Counted from the first letter of the stretch, positions 19,850 through 30,289 are shown. The stretch: 64,000 bases of DNA from Apricaphanius iberus (GCA_028564705.1 JAPXFQ010000166.1:1674001-1738000), one strand, 5' to 3'. Numbers and translations are program-made. The notes: generated by a model not told the origin, from the letters alone.

Positions 19850-20970
19850 AAGATGGTTTCATGTCATGGGAAGGTTGAGCACAGCAACAAGGTAGTTATT
19901 TTACATCAGCCAAGTCTCTCCCAGACAAAGATTTCAATGCAGACTGGGTTTTAAAGATGTGCTGTTCAAGCCCTTTTGAGAAGCACAAAGAAACAGGCAA
20001 TGTTGAGGATGGTAGAAGCAGCGGTCGGCCAAGTAACTTTAGTGCAGCAGATAAAAGGCACATTAACCTTTTACTCTCAGAATTTGGAAGATGTCCCACA
20101 GTGCCACTAAGTCACACGTGTCAAACTCAAGGCCCGGGGCCAAATCTGGCCCTTCATGACCATTTATGTGGCCCTCTAAACTCTAGAGTACCCTATTTAT
20201 AGACAAATCAAGTTCTGCTTTTGTGCAACCCAATACAGTTTTATTAGTAAAATAAAATCAGTGTTTATGTGAACAGTCCTAAATCACACCATTATGTAAA
20301 AATATTCAATCATTATTACATTTTAATACGTACTTTTGGAATGCAGAGGCTGAATTTAAAGGTTTTTTACAGTTTTATCAATATTTTCTGCCACAACCAG
20401 CCCTTTAATGATATTCATCAACTTAATGTGGCCCAAAATGAAAATGAGTTTGACGCCGCTGCACTTGGTCATAAACCTCAGAAATCAGTGGGACTCAGGT
20501 AAATCCATCCACTGGGGAAGTCTGACCAGAAGTGTTCTATATACAAGAGTTGCAGCTAAGATGCCATACCTCTGAAGTGGAAAAAAGGCCAAGCAACTCA
20601 AGTATGCATAAAACATAGGAACTGGGTTGCAGAAATATGGCAGCAGGTGCTCTGGACTGATGTGTCAAAATTTTATATATTGCGTTGCAGATAAAGTCAG
20701 GTTCCTTGAACATTTAGGACTGCATTTTTTGCAAATGGAGGTGGAGATTTTGTCAGGATCAGCGGTGTTCTCAATGCTGAGAAAAACAGACAGATACTTA
20801 TCAATCATGCAATAGCATCAGGGAAGTGTATGATTGGTCCTAAATTTATTGTTGTTCTTGTTATTATTGTTCAGCAGGACAATGATCCCAAACCCACAGC
20901 CAAATTCATTAAGAATTATCATGAGTGTAAAGAAGAACAAGAAGTCCTGGAAGTGATGGTATGGGTGGGA
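19850..20970 (+). pseudogene. Tc1-like transposase, multiply broken
   Basis: Fragments in successive frames: KDVLFKPFEKHKETGNVED and GRSSGRPSNFSAADKRHIN (paired-type helix-turn-helix region with the GRP linker) at 19950-20100. After the nested MITE, AAKMPYL, GTGLQKYGSR and a degenerate WTDESKF equivalent follow near 20620-20680. Then come MLRKTDRYLSIM and a QDNDPKPTAKFIKNYHE equivalent at 20875-20930, the second catalytic Asp region. Several stops and frame changes separate these pieces. The C-terminal SPDxNP(I/V)E motif is missing. Confidence 0.7.
20113..20461. mobile_element. hAT-type MITE nested in the Tc1 pseudogene
   Basis: Ends CACACGTGTCAAACTCAAGG and (reverse complement) CAGCGGCGTCAAACTCATTT correspond to the widespread CAGGGGTGTCAAACTC-type hAT terminus of fish. 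The interior has GGCCC(A/G)-rich subterminal blocks. Flanks CACTAAGT (20105-20112) and CACTTGGT (20462-20469) agree at 6 of 8 positions, an aged 8-bp duplication. Non-coding. Confidence 0.75.
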
Positions 20971-21010
20971 GTACATCTAAAGTAAACTCAATAGACCTCT
21001 TCTTATCTGT

Positions 21011-21824
21011 TGCATATATCAATATTTATAGACTTGTATAGATGCTATGACAGGTAACTGTCACTTTTTTAGCGCAAAACACCTTTGTGAGTATGAATGC
21101 GTAATACCATCTTTATAATTTGTTGTACAAATTGTTTGATTTAAACAAACATCTTTGATTATGTTTTTTTGCTTTGAGGGGTTTGTCAGAAAGCAAGAAG
21201 TCATATTCTGATTAATAGCAAAATGTAAATCAAAAATGTCATCACTGAATTTAAACAAAGTCCATAAGCTGAACAGGAAAGGGTGTTTAGTGGATGTCTG
21301 TGGGCTGTTTAAATAGTTTTGTGATGTCAAGACTCATCCAGCGAAACAGTTTTTAGTGATTTGTTCAGTCAATAATGTCTTTCCCCAAAAATAAGAATTG
21401 TGCCAGATAACATTATTTTCACTTCAGTAATTACAATGTTTTGGACTTTCCCCCCCTGTGATTCATGCCTGCTAGTTACAACAAGAAACTTCACATAACC
21501 ATTTTAATTACCATTTATTTGAAATTCACTTTTTGACAGGCAGGTTTTGTAAGGTCAAGGAAGTCACAATGACAAAACAGCAGCCATCTGGAAGAAGACT
21601 GACCCTCAGTCTTAAAGATCACCAGCTCACACACGGAGCAACCAGCTCTGAATACTAACACTTTACTCTGGAGGTTCATTTCTTCCTAAGTAGAGGCTGA
21701 TTGTAGGAAGATTATTATTCCTGATAATATTATGATGAAAGGCTTTGTATCCCTTGCCATTTTGAAACAAGCCTATATATTTTGTTTATGAAAAATCATT
21801 TTGTTTGGAATTTTGAAGCATGTA
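21011..21824. other. Non-coding, no recognisable feature
   Basis: No supported gene or repeat boundary. A short CCCCCC run occurs near 21450. Confidence 0.5.
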
Positions 21825-22015
21825 CAGAGCTTTGCAAACATACTCATACCCCTTGAACTTTTTCACTCTTTCACATTAAAGCAAAAACTTCAATGTATTT
21901 AATTGGGATTGTATGTGTAATACAATCTCAAAGTAGCATATGATTGTTAAGGGACAAAATGATACATGGTTTTCAACCAAAATACATCAATAAAAATCTG
22001 GAAGTTTTGCCATGC
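21825..22015 (+). mobile_element. Fragment of a Tc1-like element terminus
   Basis: CTTTGCAAACATACTCATAC followed by CCTTGAACTTTTTCACTCTT and later AAAATGATACATGGTTTTCA matches the non-coding terminal region of a common fish Tc1 family. No transposase sequence follows. Confidence 0.5.
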
Positions 22016-23526
22016 ATATGAAAAACATAACTATCGTGACAATATATGTTGATGGTTTTCTGTGTTAGCAATTTCAATGAAATATGTTTCTAATGTAAGT
22101 TCTGTGGAATCATGTTTTGTTTTTCATTTCATTTTGTATTACATTTGTATGTTGGCTTCTGGCTTAACTACAATGAATGAAGAGTTAGAACAGGTATGTC
22201 ATAAAAAATATTTTGTATATTCTATATCTAATTCGATTTAGCATTGCATATAATTTTAATCCCATTTTCTGGCTAGCAAGTACAAAGTGCTTAAAGTCTA
22301 CCAGAGGTTTCATATGACTCTCTCCTGAATAACTGAGCTAAAGCTTTAGAACTATTTTAGACAACATCTGTATAAATGGATAGCATAGGAAGGATGTAAT
22401 GTTTAGAAACACAAGGCCACATATTTGTTTCTGCATGATTTGGACTTTCCCTTTGTGATCAAACAGCATTTTGTTGTTAAAATACAGAGCATCACTAACA
22501 TGTGTTGGAATGTTTTTTAGAGGGCAGAATGAAAATCAACTTGTTGACTTGAGAACAGGTTGAAGGTGAGATAAAAAGGACCATTCGGCCTTGATATATT
22601 TAATTTGCATACATATATTCACCTATATTGTATTGTGATCCCATTTGCCAGGCTCAACTGCAAAACAACGTAGGATAGAAATGTATTTTTTTCCCAGGAT
22701 AAAACAAAAATGTTATGAAATCAGATTGGCTTGTTGTGGGATAAAAGCATGCGGGAGCTGCTCATAATTTTCTTTAGTGACCAGATTTCATAACTTGCAG
22801 CTATTACTTGATCATCTCATTCTAATCTCGCTCAACTTTGCCGCCACACTCGTGTGACAGCTATATCTGATGTGTGCTATAAACCCTATTTACTGCAATA
22901 AAAGGATAAAACAGACAATATTATATTAAATACTGAGAGATGAGAAAAAACAGAATGTAAACATTGAAGAAAACACAATTTTGATGCAATTTTGCCCATG
23001 GTATGTCACTAAAACCATAATGTATGAAAGAAAGAGGTGCAATAGGGGTGTTTGGTTTTCTTTGTGAATGAATGTCTTTTTTATCTCTGACATTATGCAA
23101 AAGACTGAGTCTCATGACAGCACAGGCACAAGAAGAAGCTGGGAAATCATGGAGCAGGTCCTTATCCCTTCCCCTTTAAATTGTGAAATAAGGCATAGGA
23201 TTAAGTGGGTATTATGGTTTCTGAGTGCTCCTTCAGTTGCTACACATGAGGGTTTTGCAGACCACTTCAGAAACGAAATGCATGCTATTAGATGCAGTTT
23301 GAAAAGCTTTATAAATAAATAAGATGCAACCTGTTATCTCAGCAAAATGTTAATATTAACATGTCTGAAGCCCAGTTTTTACCCAAGGAAAGACTGGGGA
23401 GTTTTGCCCCAGTTGTTTTATCTTTACTTCATTTTCAGTATTTATTTATTTATTATGATTATTGTTAATTATTATTATTTTGTTCTGTATTACGTAAGTG
23501 CTTTTATAAATTGTCTGATCTAGACT
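22016..23526. other. Non-coding, no recognisable feature
   Basis: AT-rich. Short frames at 22921-23115 and 23068-23322 show no similarity I can support. Confidence 0.45.
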
Positions 23527-23602
23527 AGGGGTGCCCAAACTTTTTCCCTTAGAGGGCCAAAATTAAACTCTAACAAAGGGCTGAGGGCCAATTTTAATAA
23601 TT
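23527..23602 (+). mobile_element. Left terminus of a hAT-like MITE, truncated by a SINE
   Basis: AGGGGTGCCCAAACTTTTTC followed by CCTTAGAGGGCCAAAATTAA is a typical fish hAT MITE end. It is cut after about 75 bp where the SINE head begins. The opposite end is not found downstream. Confidence 0.55.
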
Positions 23603-23835
23603 TAGTGGCGCAGTGGTTAGCACTGTGCTTTGCAGCAAGAAGGTTGTGGGTTCGTAGCCCGGCCCAGGGTCTTTCTGCATGGAGTTTGCATGTTCTCCCC
23701 GTGCATGCGTGGGTTCCCTCCGGGTACTCCGGCTTCCTCCCACTGTCTTAAAACATGATTGTCAGGTTAATTGATCTCTCCAAATTGTCCTTAGGGTGTG
23801 GTTGTTTGTCCTGTCTGTCTCTATGTGGCCCTGTG
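23603..23835 (+). repeat. tRNA-headed SINE, 3'-truncated
   Basis: The head GTGGCGCAGTGGTTAGCAC (A box) and GTGGGTTCGTAGCCC (B box) are spaced as in a tRNA. They are followed by CTGCATGGAGTTTGCATGTT, CTCCGGGTACTCCGGCTTCC and the CAAATTGTCCTTAGGGTG block. The 3' CAGGGTGTACC/(GGAT)n portion is missing. The tRNA-like head is not a functional tRNA gene. Confidence 0.8.
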
Positions 23836-24786
23836 ATTTGCTTTCTGGTACAAACAGAGCTCCACCTACGCTTTGCCTCCTATCAGTTTGCCTGACATTT
23901 TGGCAGGGTTTGACTGATGCTTTATCGCTGCCACAGATTCTGTCTGGAGGGAAGGCATCAAGATTATGCCAAGATTATGTCAATCACCTATCTTCAACCT
24001 GGACACTAAGATGTATATTATATTTAGACTCGGAGGACACAGACAGTATATGTTAAGTTAGTCTGAAAAAAAAACCCAAAAAAACATTATGAACTTGAAC
24101 GTTTAATCTTGTTGCATCTGTAAACTCAATATCATGTAAACTATAGTGGCTTAAATTTACAATTATTTTTTTCCAAATCTGGCCTGATTCAGTGTTAACT
24201 ACGTTTTGTGACCAGTGGTCAATTGTGTGCAAATCTGTCTACTGTTGCTACACGTTTGTCCAGTAGGAGTAAATGCAGCAAGTCAATTACTCCATTCAAT
24301 CTGTTGGGTTTCCTTAGATAGAAAACTGTTAAGATGATTGGAATAATTAAATGAAGTATTATTGGGAATGTTGAACAATGGAACTGAATGACATATGTTA
24401 TAAATTGGTGCCATATAAATAAACTGCATATATTTACAAAATTACAAAAAAGTACAAACTTTGACATAAAAACTGTATTTACCCTGCATTATTTTATTTA
24501 ATAACTTCTGCTAAATAAAAAAATAATTGTATTTCACACTCTGTCCATTTAAGTTCAAATGCGTTTACATTTTATTTGCTACCAAATTACACTAGTTTCT
24601 TTGTTTAAAAGCCTTAAAATACTACATACTCATGTGAAGTTGGCACTGAAATCACTTGTTAATTGAAAATCTTGCAAGATCCCCTTAAGGCAGGAGAACT
24701 CAGTTCAAAAGTAAACATACAAATATGCAGTGACCTTTAGTTGCTGTAATAGTGAATCTGAATGAGGATAAACAACTGGACCAGAG
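23836..24786. other. Non-coding, no recognisable feature
   Basis: No gene or repeat boundary recognised before the LTR element at 24787. Confidence 0.5.
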
Positions 24787-25082
24787 TGTCATGCTGCCCC
24801 AATCACCCACTCTCCTCCTCATCATCTGCACCTATGCCGTCCTGTCTGAACCTCCTCACCTCCTATTGTTTGCACCGGTGTTCCCTGGGTGTCTTCACCT
24901 GTTCCTCCTTGTCTCCCCTTATTTAAGATCCAGCGAGCACTTCAGTCCTCACTGGATCATTGTCGTACATTTGTGTGTATCGTCTTGCCTTATGTCGCCG
25001 CTCACAAATACATATTCACCTTACTGGACACTCTGCTTCTACGCCTGGGTCCTTCATCCTCCTTACAGCACATAATGTGACA
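24787..25082 (+). repeat. 5' LTR of copy 1
   Basis: A 296-bp LTR starting TGTCATGC and ending ATGTGACA. It has a CACCTGTTCCTCC block shared with the LTRs at 48.4/50.7 kb, a TATA-like TTATTTAAG at 24919-24927, and then the hairpin/self-primer segment. Assigned as an LTR by comparison with the paired LTRs of copy 2, since its own partner is missing. Confidence 0.8.
24927..24961 (+). promoter_or_regulatory. Putative self-primer hairpin in LTR (copy 1)
   Basis: Arms GATCCAGCGAG (24927-24937) and CTCACTGGATC (24948-24958) pair with one mismatch around a 10-nt loop. The segment CTGGATCATT (24952-24961) is complementary to AATGATCCAG at 25084-25093. It lies just downstream of a TATA-like box, so it should be at or near the 5' end of the transcript. 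Function is inferred from the Tf1/sushi model. Confidence 0.6.
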
Positions 25083-25083
25083 G

Positions 25084-25093
25084 AATGATCCAG
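25084..25093 (+). promoter_or_regulatory. Primer-binding-like site complementary to own LTR (copy 1)
   Basis: AATGATCCAG begins two bases inside the LTR and pairs perfectly with LTR positions 24952-24961. It does not start with TGG, the usual tRNA-primer signature. It also overlaps the ATG of the ORF. Confidence 0.6.
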
Positions 25094-26236
25094 GCCGAAA
25101 AGATGGACCTAGCGGAAGACTCGGACCCTGATCTCCTCCAAGACCTCTGGTCTCGTCTGGATGACATCTGCGGCTTGGAAGCCTCAGCTTGTCAGACCGC
25201 AGCCGAGGACTTTATCATGGAGACTCTTCCTCGGTTCTTCCCCAGCCTCAGTTCTTATGACGCGCTGGACCTTGAGGACGCAGCGGACGTCCTCCTTCAG
25301 ACAGCCGAGGAGGAGTTGTCCTTCTTGGGGAGGAGATCCGCTTCCACCATCGTCGGCTCGGTCTCCGGACTCCACGCACCACCGATCCTCTCCCCGGGTA
25401 TCTTCGCTCCTTTCCAGACCGCATCGTCGAGGACTCCCCCTGTTTCTGCCAGCCGTCCAGTTGCCCCTGCAGTGCAGGCTTCGTCTGCCAGCCCAAGACG
25501 GGGTCCCCGCTATGTCAGCGAGGACAAACTATTCGGATTCTTTCACAGGGACAAGTTCGACTACCACTGCTCCAGAGGGGATCCAGCTCCTCGCCACAAT
25601 CGGCGACACAGACGCCGCAGAGCTGCGCCGGAGTATCCTCCTTCGGACTGGTCAGACTGGGAGGACACGGAGGAGCGGTGTTTGGAGCAGCAGACCTCGC
25701 TCGTCGGCTCTCGGCTTGCATGCTGCGCTCCCGGAACCGGTCCACGCAGGCATAAGCGGCCATGTCAGCCACGCAGCCGAAGGCAAGAGGATCCTCCACC
25801 ATCTCGCCGCAGAGTGCAGCGCCGAAGTGAAGGAGCGGCTTCCGGGTCGCCAAAGTTGGCGCCTGCATCGGCCTGTTCGGCCCCGAAGTTGGCGTCTGCA
25901 TCAGCCTGTTTGGCCCCGAAGTTGGCATCTGCATCAGCCAGGGACGTCTGCTCAGCTTCCCGCTGGACCTCCAGGTCCCCAAGAGAGGACCGCCGGGCCG
26001 TCCGCCCTTCTCCCGTTCGCCAAGGGACGTCCATTCAGCTTCCTGCTGGACCTCCAGGTCCCCAAGAGAGGACCGCCGGGCCATCCGCCCGTCTCCCGTC
26101 CCACCAAGGGATGTCCGGCAGTGTTTCATCCAGCCAGAGGACGCCATTCGGGCCGTCCGCCCAATTCACGTGCTGTAAGGGGACGTCCGCCAGTCCTTCA
26201 CTCAGCCAGAAGGCGCCATTCGAGTCGCCCACCTGA
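25085..26236 (+). CDS. Unknown ORF of non-autonomous LTR element (383 aa, copy 1)
   Basis: I recognise no known protein family. The frame starts MIQAEKMDLAEDSDPDLL, two bases inside the LTR, as in copy 2. Residues ~10-75 form an acidic, probably helical region (LWSRLDDI, LPRFFPSL, ALDLEDAADVLL, AEEEL). Two blocks nearly identical to copy 2 follow: HAPPILSPGIFAPF near 97-110, and YVSEDKLFGFFHRDKFDYHC to SDWEDTEE and LEQQTSLVGSRL near 145-210. Then come an Arg-rich stretch and repeats of the type APKLASASAC. No protease, reverse transcriptase, integrase or zinc knuckle is present. In the C-terminal repeat region, copy 2's reading frame corresponds to another frame here (open to 26393), so a frameshift separates the copies. 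A Gag-like structural role is possible but unproven. Confidence 0.6.
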   Translation: MIQAEKMDLAEDSDPDLLQDLWSRLDDICGLEASACQTAAEDFIMETLPRFFPSLSSYDALDLEDAADVLLQTAEEELSFLGRRSASTIVGSVSGLHAPPILSPGIFAPFQTASSRTPPVSASRPVAPAVQASSASPRRGPRYVSEDKLFGFFHRDKFDYHCSRGDPAPRHNRRHRRRRAAPEYPPSDWSDWEDTEERCLEQQTSLVGSRLACCAPGTGPRRHKRPCQPRSRRQEDPPPSRRRVQRRSEGAASGSPKLAPASACSAPKLASASACLAPKLASASARDVCSASRWTSRSPREDRRAVRPSPVRQGTSIQLPAGPPGPQERTAGPSARLPSHQGMSGSVSSSQRTPFGPSAQFTCCKGTSASPSLSQKAPFESPT

Positions 26237-26468
26237 CATCCTTCATGCCAGGGTACCCCATCCGGGTCACCCACCTGAAACTCATCCCGCCTGGGGCCGC
26301 CCTCCCGTCTCCCGTCCAGCCAAAGGGGCGCCATCCGGGCCGCCCGCCCGACACCCGTCCTGCCAGGGGACCCCATCCGGGTCGCCCACCTGACACTCCT
26401 CCCGCCAGGGGGCCGCCCTCCCAACACCCGTCCTACCAGGGGACCCCATCCGGGTCGCCCACCTGACA
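25845..26468 (+). repeat. Proline/serine-rich minisatellite region of copy 1
   Basis: GC-rich degenerate tandem repeats: 33-bp units around GGCCCCGAAGTTGGCGTCTG (25850-25935), then longer units containing AGGACCGCCGGGCC and ACCCCATCCGGGTCGCCCAC. Unit lengths are multiples of three and lack stops in several frames, which creates long spurious open frames on both strands. Confidence 0.7.
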
Positions 26469-26470
26469 CT

Positions 26471-28310
26471 CGTAATTTCTTTTTAAAGGGACTATGTGGA
26501 GTTTGAAGGCCAAACGCTTACCTGAAGCCTCAATGGTAAGCTTGTGCATGAGGTGCTCATGCTCTACAGCGCAAACGATCAGAAACAACCGCTGAGTCAG
26601 TCTCATCCTGGACATTTTACAGATTTGCAGGCATCACTTCAACAGAGGTAAAATATGTCACTGTTGTGTAAATTTAGTTGGCGTCCGGGCTGGAGTTTTG
26701 CCAGTGCTTGAAACCACCCATCTTCTTCAGGTTAAGCCATTCTTCAAAAGTTACCTCTCGCTCTGCGGCTTCAGGGTTTATGATTGAGATAGCAAACTAA
26801 ACCTAAGGGCGTATGATATCATTAGGCATTATGCTGCCCCTTAAAGTACTTTCTGCTTGTGGCACTGGCTATTTAAGTGGATTTTCTGGCTTATAGAGGC
26901 AACCGCAGTGAAAAGGCCAGGGCTTATTCTACTGACCAGGGCATTGCTGGAGCATGTATGAGGTAGAAATGTTAAATTGTTATATAATTATTTATGGTCA
27001 AACTTATGTATAGTCCCTTTCAGAATAGAAAGAGGAAAAAAGAAAAAATATCAAAAATCAATTTTGGCATGCAAAAAATAAAGATGACATTTTTCATCCA
27101 TATCTTCCGTCCCTAACCTTCATTAAACCGTTGTATAATGTTTGCTGATATGTTCAACTTTTGAAAAGAAATCTTTAAATTACAAATGACCTTCTGATAC
27201 CTTTGAATAGTAGCAGTGAATTCTAAATTTTGATTTAAAAAAATGGTAATTATATTGGGATATATATCGATATTGACTGATATGAAAAATATTATTGTTA
27301 TATAATTTTTTTCCCATATCGCCCTGCCCTAATTTCTAACAATGTATGATCACAATAACAATCCTGTGACAACACTTGGGAGCTATTTTGAATATTTCGC
27401 CAAACAATGTTGGCACATCTGTACTAAAAGTCATGCCCTTCAAAAACATACTACTGTGACTGGAAGATTACATCACTCCCAAATAAGTTTGATTTCAAAT
27501 TCAAAACTATCAAGGTATTAAATTTTTGCATGTAAGTTAGTCTTCACTTTCCTTAATGCATTTTTTTTTGCAAATTCCATGACAATAATAGTAAGGATCA
27601 AACCATATTAATTTATAAAGTTTCTGATGTGATGTGCTTTGTTGTTTGGGAGTTTGGTGAAATAATTTTTTTACTTAGTAATCAGCTTGGTCTCACCGTA
27701 TTCAAGTCTTTCACCTTTCTGAATTACAGGGCAGTCATTAAAATACACTGTGGGTAGGCTTGTATTAAAAAAACACTGCAGTTCACTGGGACACACTAAA
27801 ATTGGTAGAGTTGCAGCAGGTAACAACTGTATTTTAAGATGAAAGCAGGACACTCCGTTTTCTCCACAATAAAACATATTCTAAATATAAAATTGGAAAA
27901 GTAAGAAATTGGTAAAGCAATTATAAAATAATAGGAAATAAATTCCCAGTGCTTTTGGATTCTCTCTGATATTGTTTTATTTTTTGTTGAAATAGTGACT
28001 AACACATTCTTGATTTTTCATGCCACTTTTCATAATTCAAAGTTTAAAATGTTGAAATGTTGTCAAGCAAACATCACCTTGCACATGCCCTGACTATACC
28101 TGTAAAGTCAGTTTAGGATTACATTTGACAATTTTTTAATGTGAGAGGGTCAGAAATGGGTAGGTTTGACATTATACAGATTTAGTGAACCTTCATTAGA
28201 ATGCGGCTAGCTTCCTGTTAGTCAATGACTCAATGCAATTTGCTGGGATTCTTTACATAGCAAACTTATTAAAAGATAGAAACTTTATTTATGACTGAAT
28301 TGAAATTACT
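26471..28310. other. Non-coding; possible TTAA-flanked unit and TE terminus
   Basis: TTAA occurs at 26483-26486 followed by AGGGACTATGTGG and again at 26841-26844 after ATGCTGCCCC. This could be a small TTAA-flanked element, but the inverted ends match poorly. Around 27240-27330, GGGATATATATCGATATTGA and CCCATATCGCCCTGCCCTAA resemble the end of a hAT-like element. Nothing else recognised. Confidence 0.35.
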
Positions 28311-28378
28311 TTTATTGTAAAGTGCCTTGAAATAACATCTGTTGTAAATTTGCACTATATAAATAAACTGAATTGAAT
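28311..28378 (+). repeat. Short dispersed-repeat 3' end
   Basis: TGTAAAGTGCCTTGAAATAA continuing to GCACTATATAAATAAACTGA and AATTGAATC is a widespread fish repeat tail. Only ~70 bp are recognisable. Confidence 0.55.
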
Positions 28379-28389
28379 CAAAGCTTTTC

Positions 28390-28672
28390 ATAGACCCACT
28401 TACTGAATGGTCTGAACTTGTGCAGTGTTTTTAAAGTCATATTGATCACTCAAAGTGCTTTATACTGGAACCACATTCACCATTTCGCACTCACATACGT
28501 ACACACATTCATACAACTACACAAAGATAGGTAGGCAAGGCAGGTCAGTTGGTAGACAACTTGGGGTTTAGTGCCTTGCACACAGCCACATTGACATGTG
28601 ACAGAAGGAAGCTGGAATGGAACCTACGGCCCTACAACTGTAAGACAAATACTCTACCTGCTGCGCCACTGT
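28390..28672 (-). repeat. tRNA-derived SINE, minus orientation (diverged)
   Basis: The minus strand begins GTGGCGCAGCAGGTAGAG (A box) and GTAGGTTCCATTCCAGC (B box), then a CACATGTCAATGTGGC block, and ends with TAAAGCACTTTGAGTGATCA. It is the same family as 8374-8628 but more diverged. Confidence 0.7.
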
Positions 28673-28929
28673 CACCTCACCCATTTGTCCAATAATGGAC
28701 AGTGAATGGAAAATAAAAGATAAAAATAAAAAAACATTTAGCCAAAATTTTTTGGGGGGTTAAAGAGGGGTTACGTTCTGTGATATATCTGATTTACATA
28801 TGTGTGTCACTTTTAATGCACTTTCATTGTGAAAGGTCTATGTAAACTATAATTCTGTGGGTGGAATTTGCAATGCCCTGCTACATTATGACTGGGTATA
28901 TTACTTTTCTGTGAAGTCACTATGACCAT
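28673..28929. other. Non-coding
   Basis: Short AT-rich spacer. Nothing recognised. Confidence 0.5.
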
Positions 28930-29055
28930 CTTTCTTTGTGTTGCCCTGTGATTTACTGGGGACCTGTCAAGGGTGTACCCTACCTCTTGTTCGATTATTG
29001 GCGGAGATAGGAACCAGCGCTCTGCAAAGGCAGTAAAGATAATTGATAGACAGTA
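28930..29055 (+). repeat. SINE 3' body fragment
   Basis: TGTTGCCCTGTGATTTACTG followed by GACCTGTCAAGGGTGTACCC and GGAGATAGGAACCAGCGCTC is the 3' half of the (GGAT)n-tailed SINE, with the tail eroded. Confidence 0.7.
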
Positions 29056-29165
29056 TGCAACCGATAATGAATGGATCACATTATTGAATACATTTTAATG
29101 CTCTACAAACGTTTTCAAGTTGTCAAATAATTATTAACTGAATTAATTAGATAGCTGTGATGGCT

Positions 29166-29252
29166 TAACCCCTTAAGCCTGCTAGCCTCGATTTTGGGGG
29201 GCAGCTCCTAGAGTTTAACTTTCAACTCTCTGCCACAGGCTTAAGAGGTTAC
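29166..29252. repeat. Short inverted-repeat (foldback) unit
   Basis: TTAACCCCTTAAGCCTG at the left and CACAGGCTTAAGAGGTTA at the right are inverted copies around a ~50-bp spacer with GGGGGGCAGCTCCTAGAG. This is the size and shape of a minimal MITE or foldback element. No clear duplication. Confidence 0.55.
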
Positions 29253-30289
29253 ATTTTACTTTCAGTGTAATATTGCATGTCCAGCAGCTGCATAGAGTGT
29301 TGTCAGAATAGATTATATTATCATTGGCACTGAGACATTTGAGCCATGCAGTAGTTGCATTGATTATGCAGCAGTGGTGTATATTTGTGGTTTATGTGGC
29401 AAGTGAGAGCTGCGTCTTTCAACCCTATTGAAATAAATGGCTGATACTCAATACTGTGATGGGAGAATAAACTTTACACAATCAAAAACCCTGAGTAGAT
29501 TTTTTATTTAAAAAATGTAGAACCGCTTAATTTGAAGAAAAGTTTACAGGAATATATAGTATGATCCATGAAGCAAAACTGATTTGAATTTTCTTTTACT
29601 TTACCACTTCTTCCTTTATGTTAAATCACCAACATGAGTTGACATGACAGTAATTAGAGTTGATAAAAGAGCGCTGTTAATTCTGTGACACATCGGATGC
29701 TGGAACACTGGCCAGAAAACACATTTGTCTCTTTCTGCCAGCATGCCAAAACCGATGGTTGCATTTGACAGAAGTGCCGTTGCCAACATCTTATGTCATC
29801 GCTGCCAAGTTAATGATTCATGAATGGACTTATTGTCACTGTATCAGCCTAATGGTACTGCAAAAACCCCAAATTAAAAAGTAAGGAGAGGAAAGAAAAT
29901 TAGTTTTCAGGGTGTTTGCTAGTTTACCTGGAACTGTGTCAAACTGATCTTTAATCAAACCAAAGCCTGCAAAGCCCACACATTTTCTTAGTGTATCCTT
30001 TTCCTCAATTTATTCTCTACATCATGAAGTATAAATGATTCCTGCATAAACAGTTTGATTGTCTTTTCATTGTGTGTCTGCACTTTTCACCAGTGTTGCC
30101 AACTATCTCTGCTAGAAAGTAGCTGAAGTTTCCCCAGAAAGTCGCCAGATGTTGCCAAATGGCATCATATACTAATTAGCATATAAATTTCATCATCACG
30201 TCACACTAGCGTGATGACATCATCGCTTATGTGCCAGTCTTCATTTTCTTCTACAACATGCAATAAAAACTGTCTGCAAAACAATTGTG
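29253..30289. other. Non-coding; possible hAT terminus near 30090
   Basis: CACCAGTGTTGCCAACTATC near 30090 looks like a fish transposon end (CAGTGTTGCCAACT), followed by AAAGTAGCTGAAGTT. A short palindrome CATCACG..CGTGATG lies near 30195. No gene. Confidence 0.4.

Larger units (their letters stand above)
19495..21010 (+). mobile_element. Tc1-like transposon, decayed, with nested hAT MITE
   Basis: The 5' flank (TTTATCAATTTACAAAATGC) and the coding remnant on the plus strand belong to a fish Tc1 family. The transposase remnant extends to about 20970 and then stops before the segment holding the final catalytic Glu, so the 3' end is deleted or too diverged to see. The insertion at 20113-20461 splits the coding region. 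Confidence 0.65.
24787..26470 (+). mobile_element. Non-autonomous self-primed LTR retrotransposon, copy 1 (5' part only)
   Basis: Contains a 5' LTR (24787-25082), a primer-binding-like site and a single ORF related to the complete copy at 48.4-50.9 kb. The proline-rich repeat region runs to about 26468, where similarity stops abruptly. No polypurine tract or 3' LTR is seen downstream, so the copy is truncated. Sequence after 26470 (TTTTAAAGGGACTATGTGGA) looks like an unrelated repeat. Confidence 0.75.

Noticed and set aside
26483..26844. TTAA-flanked element of ~354 bp
   Set aside because: TTAA is present at both sides, but the terminal inverted repeats match poorly (AGGGACTATG against GGGGCAGCAT), so I only mention it as a possibility.
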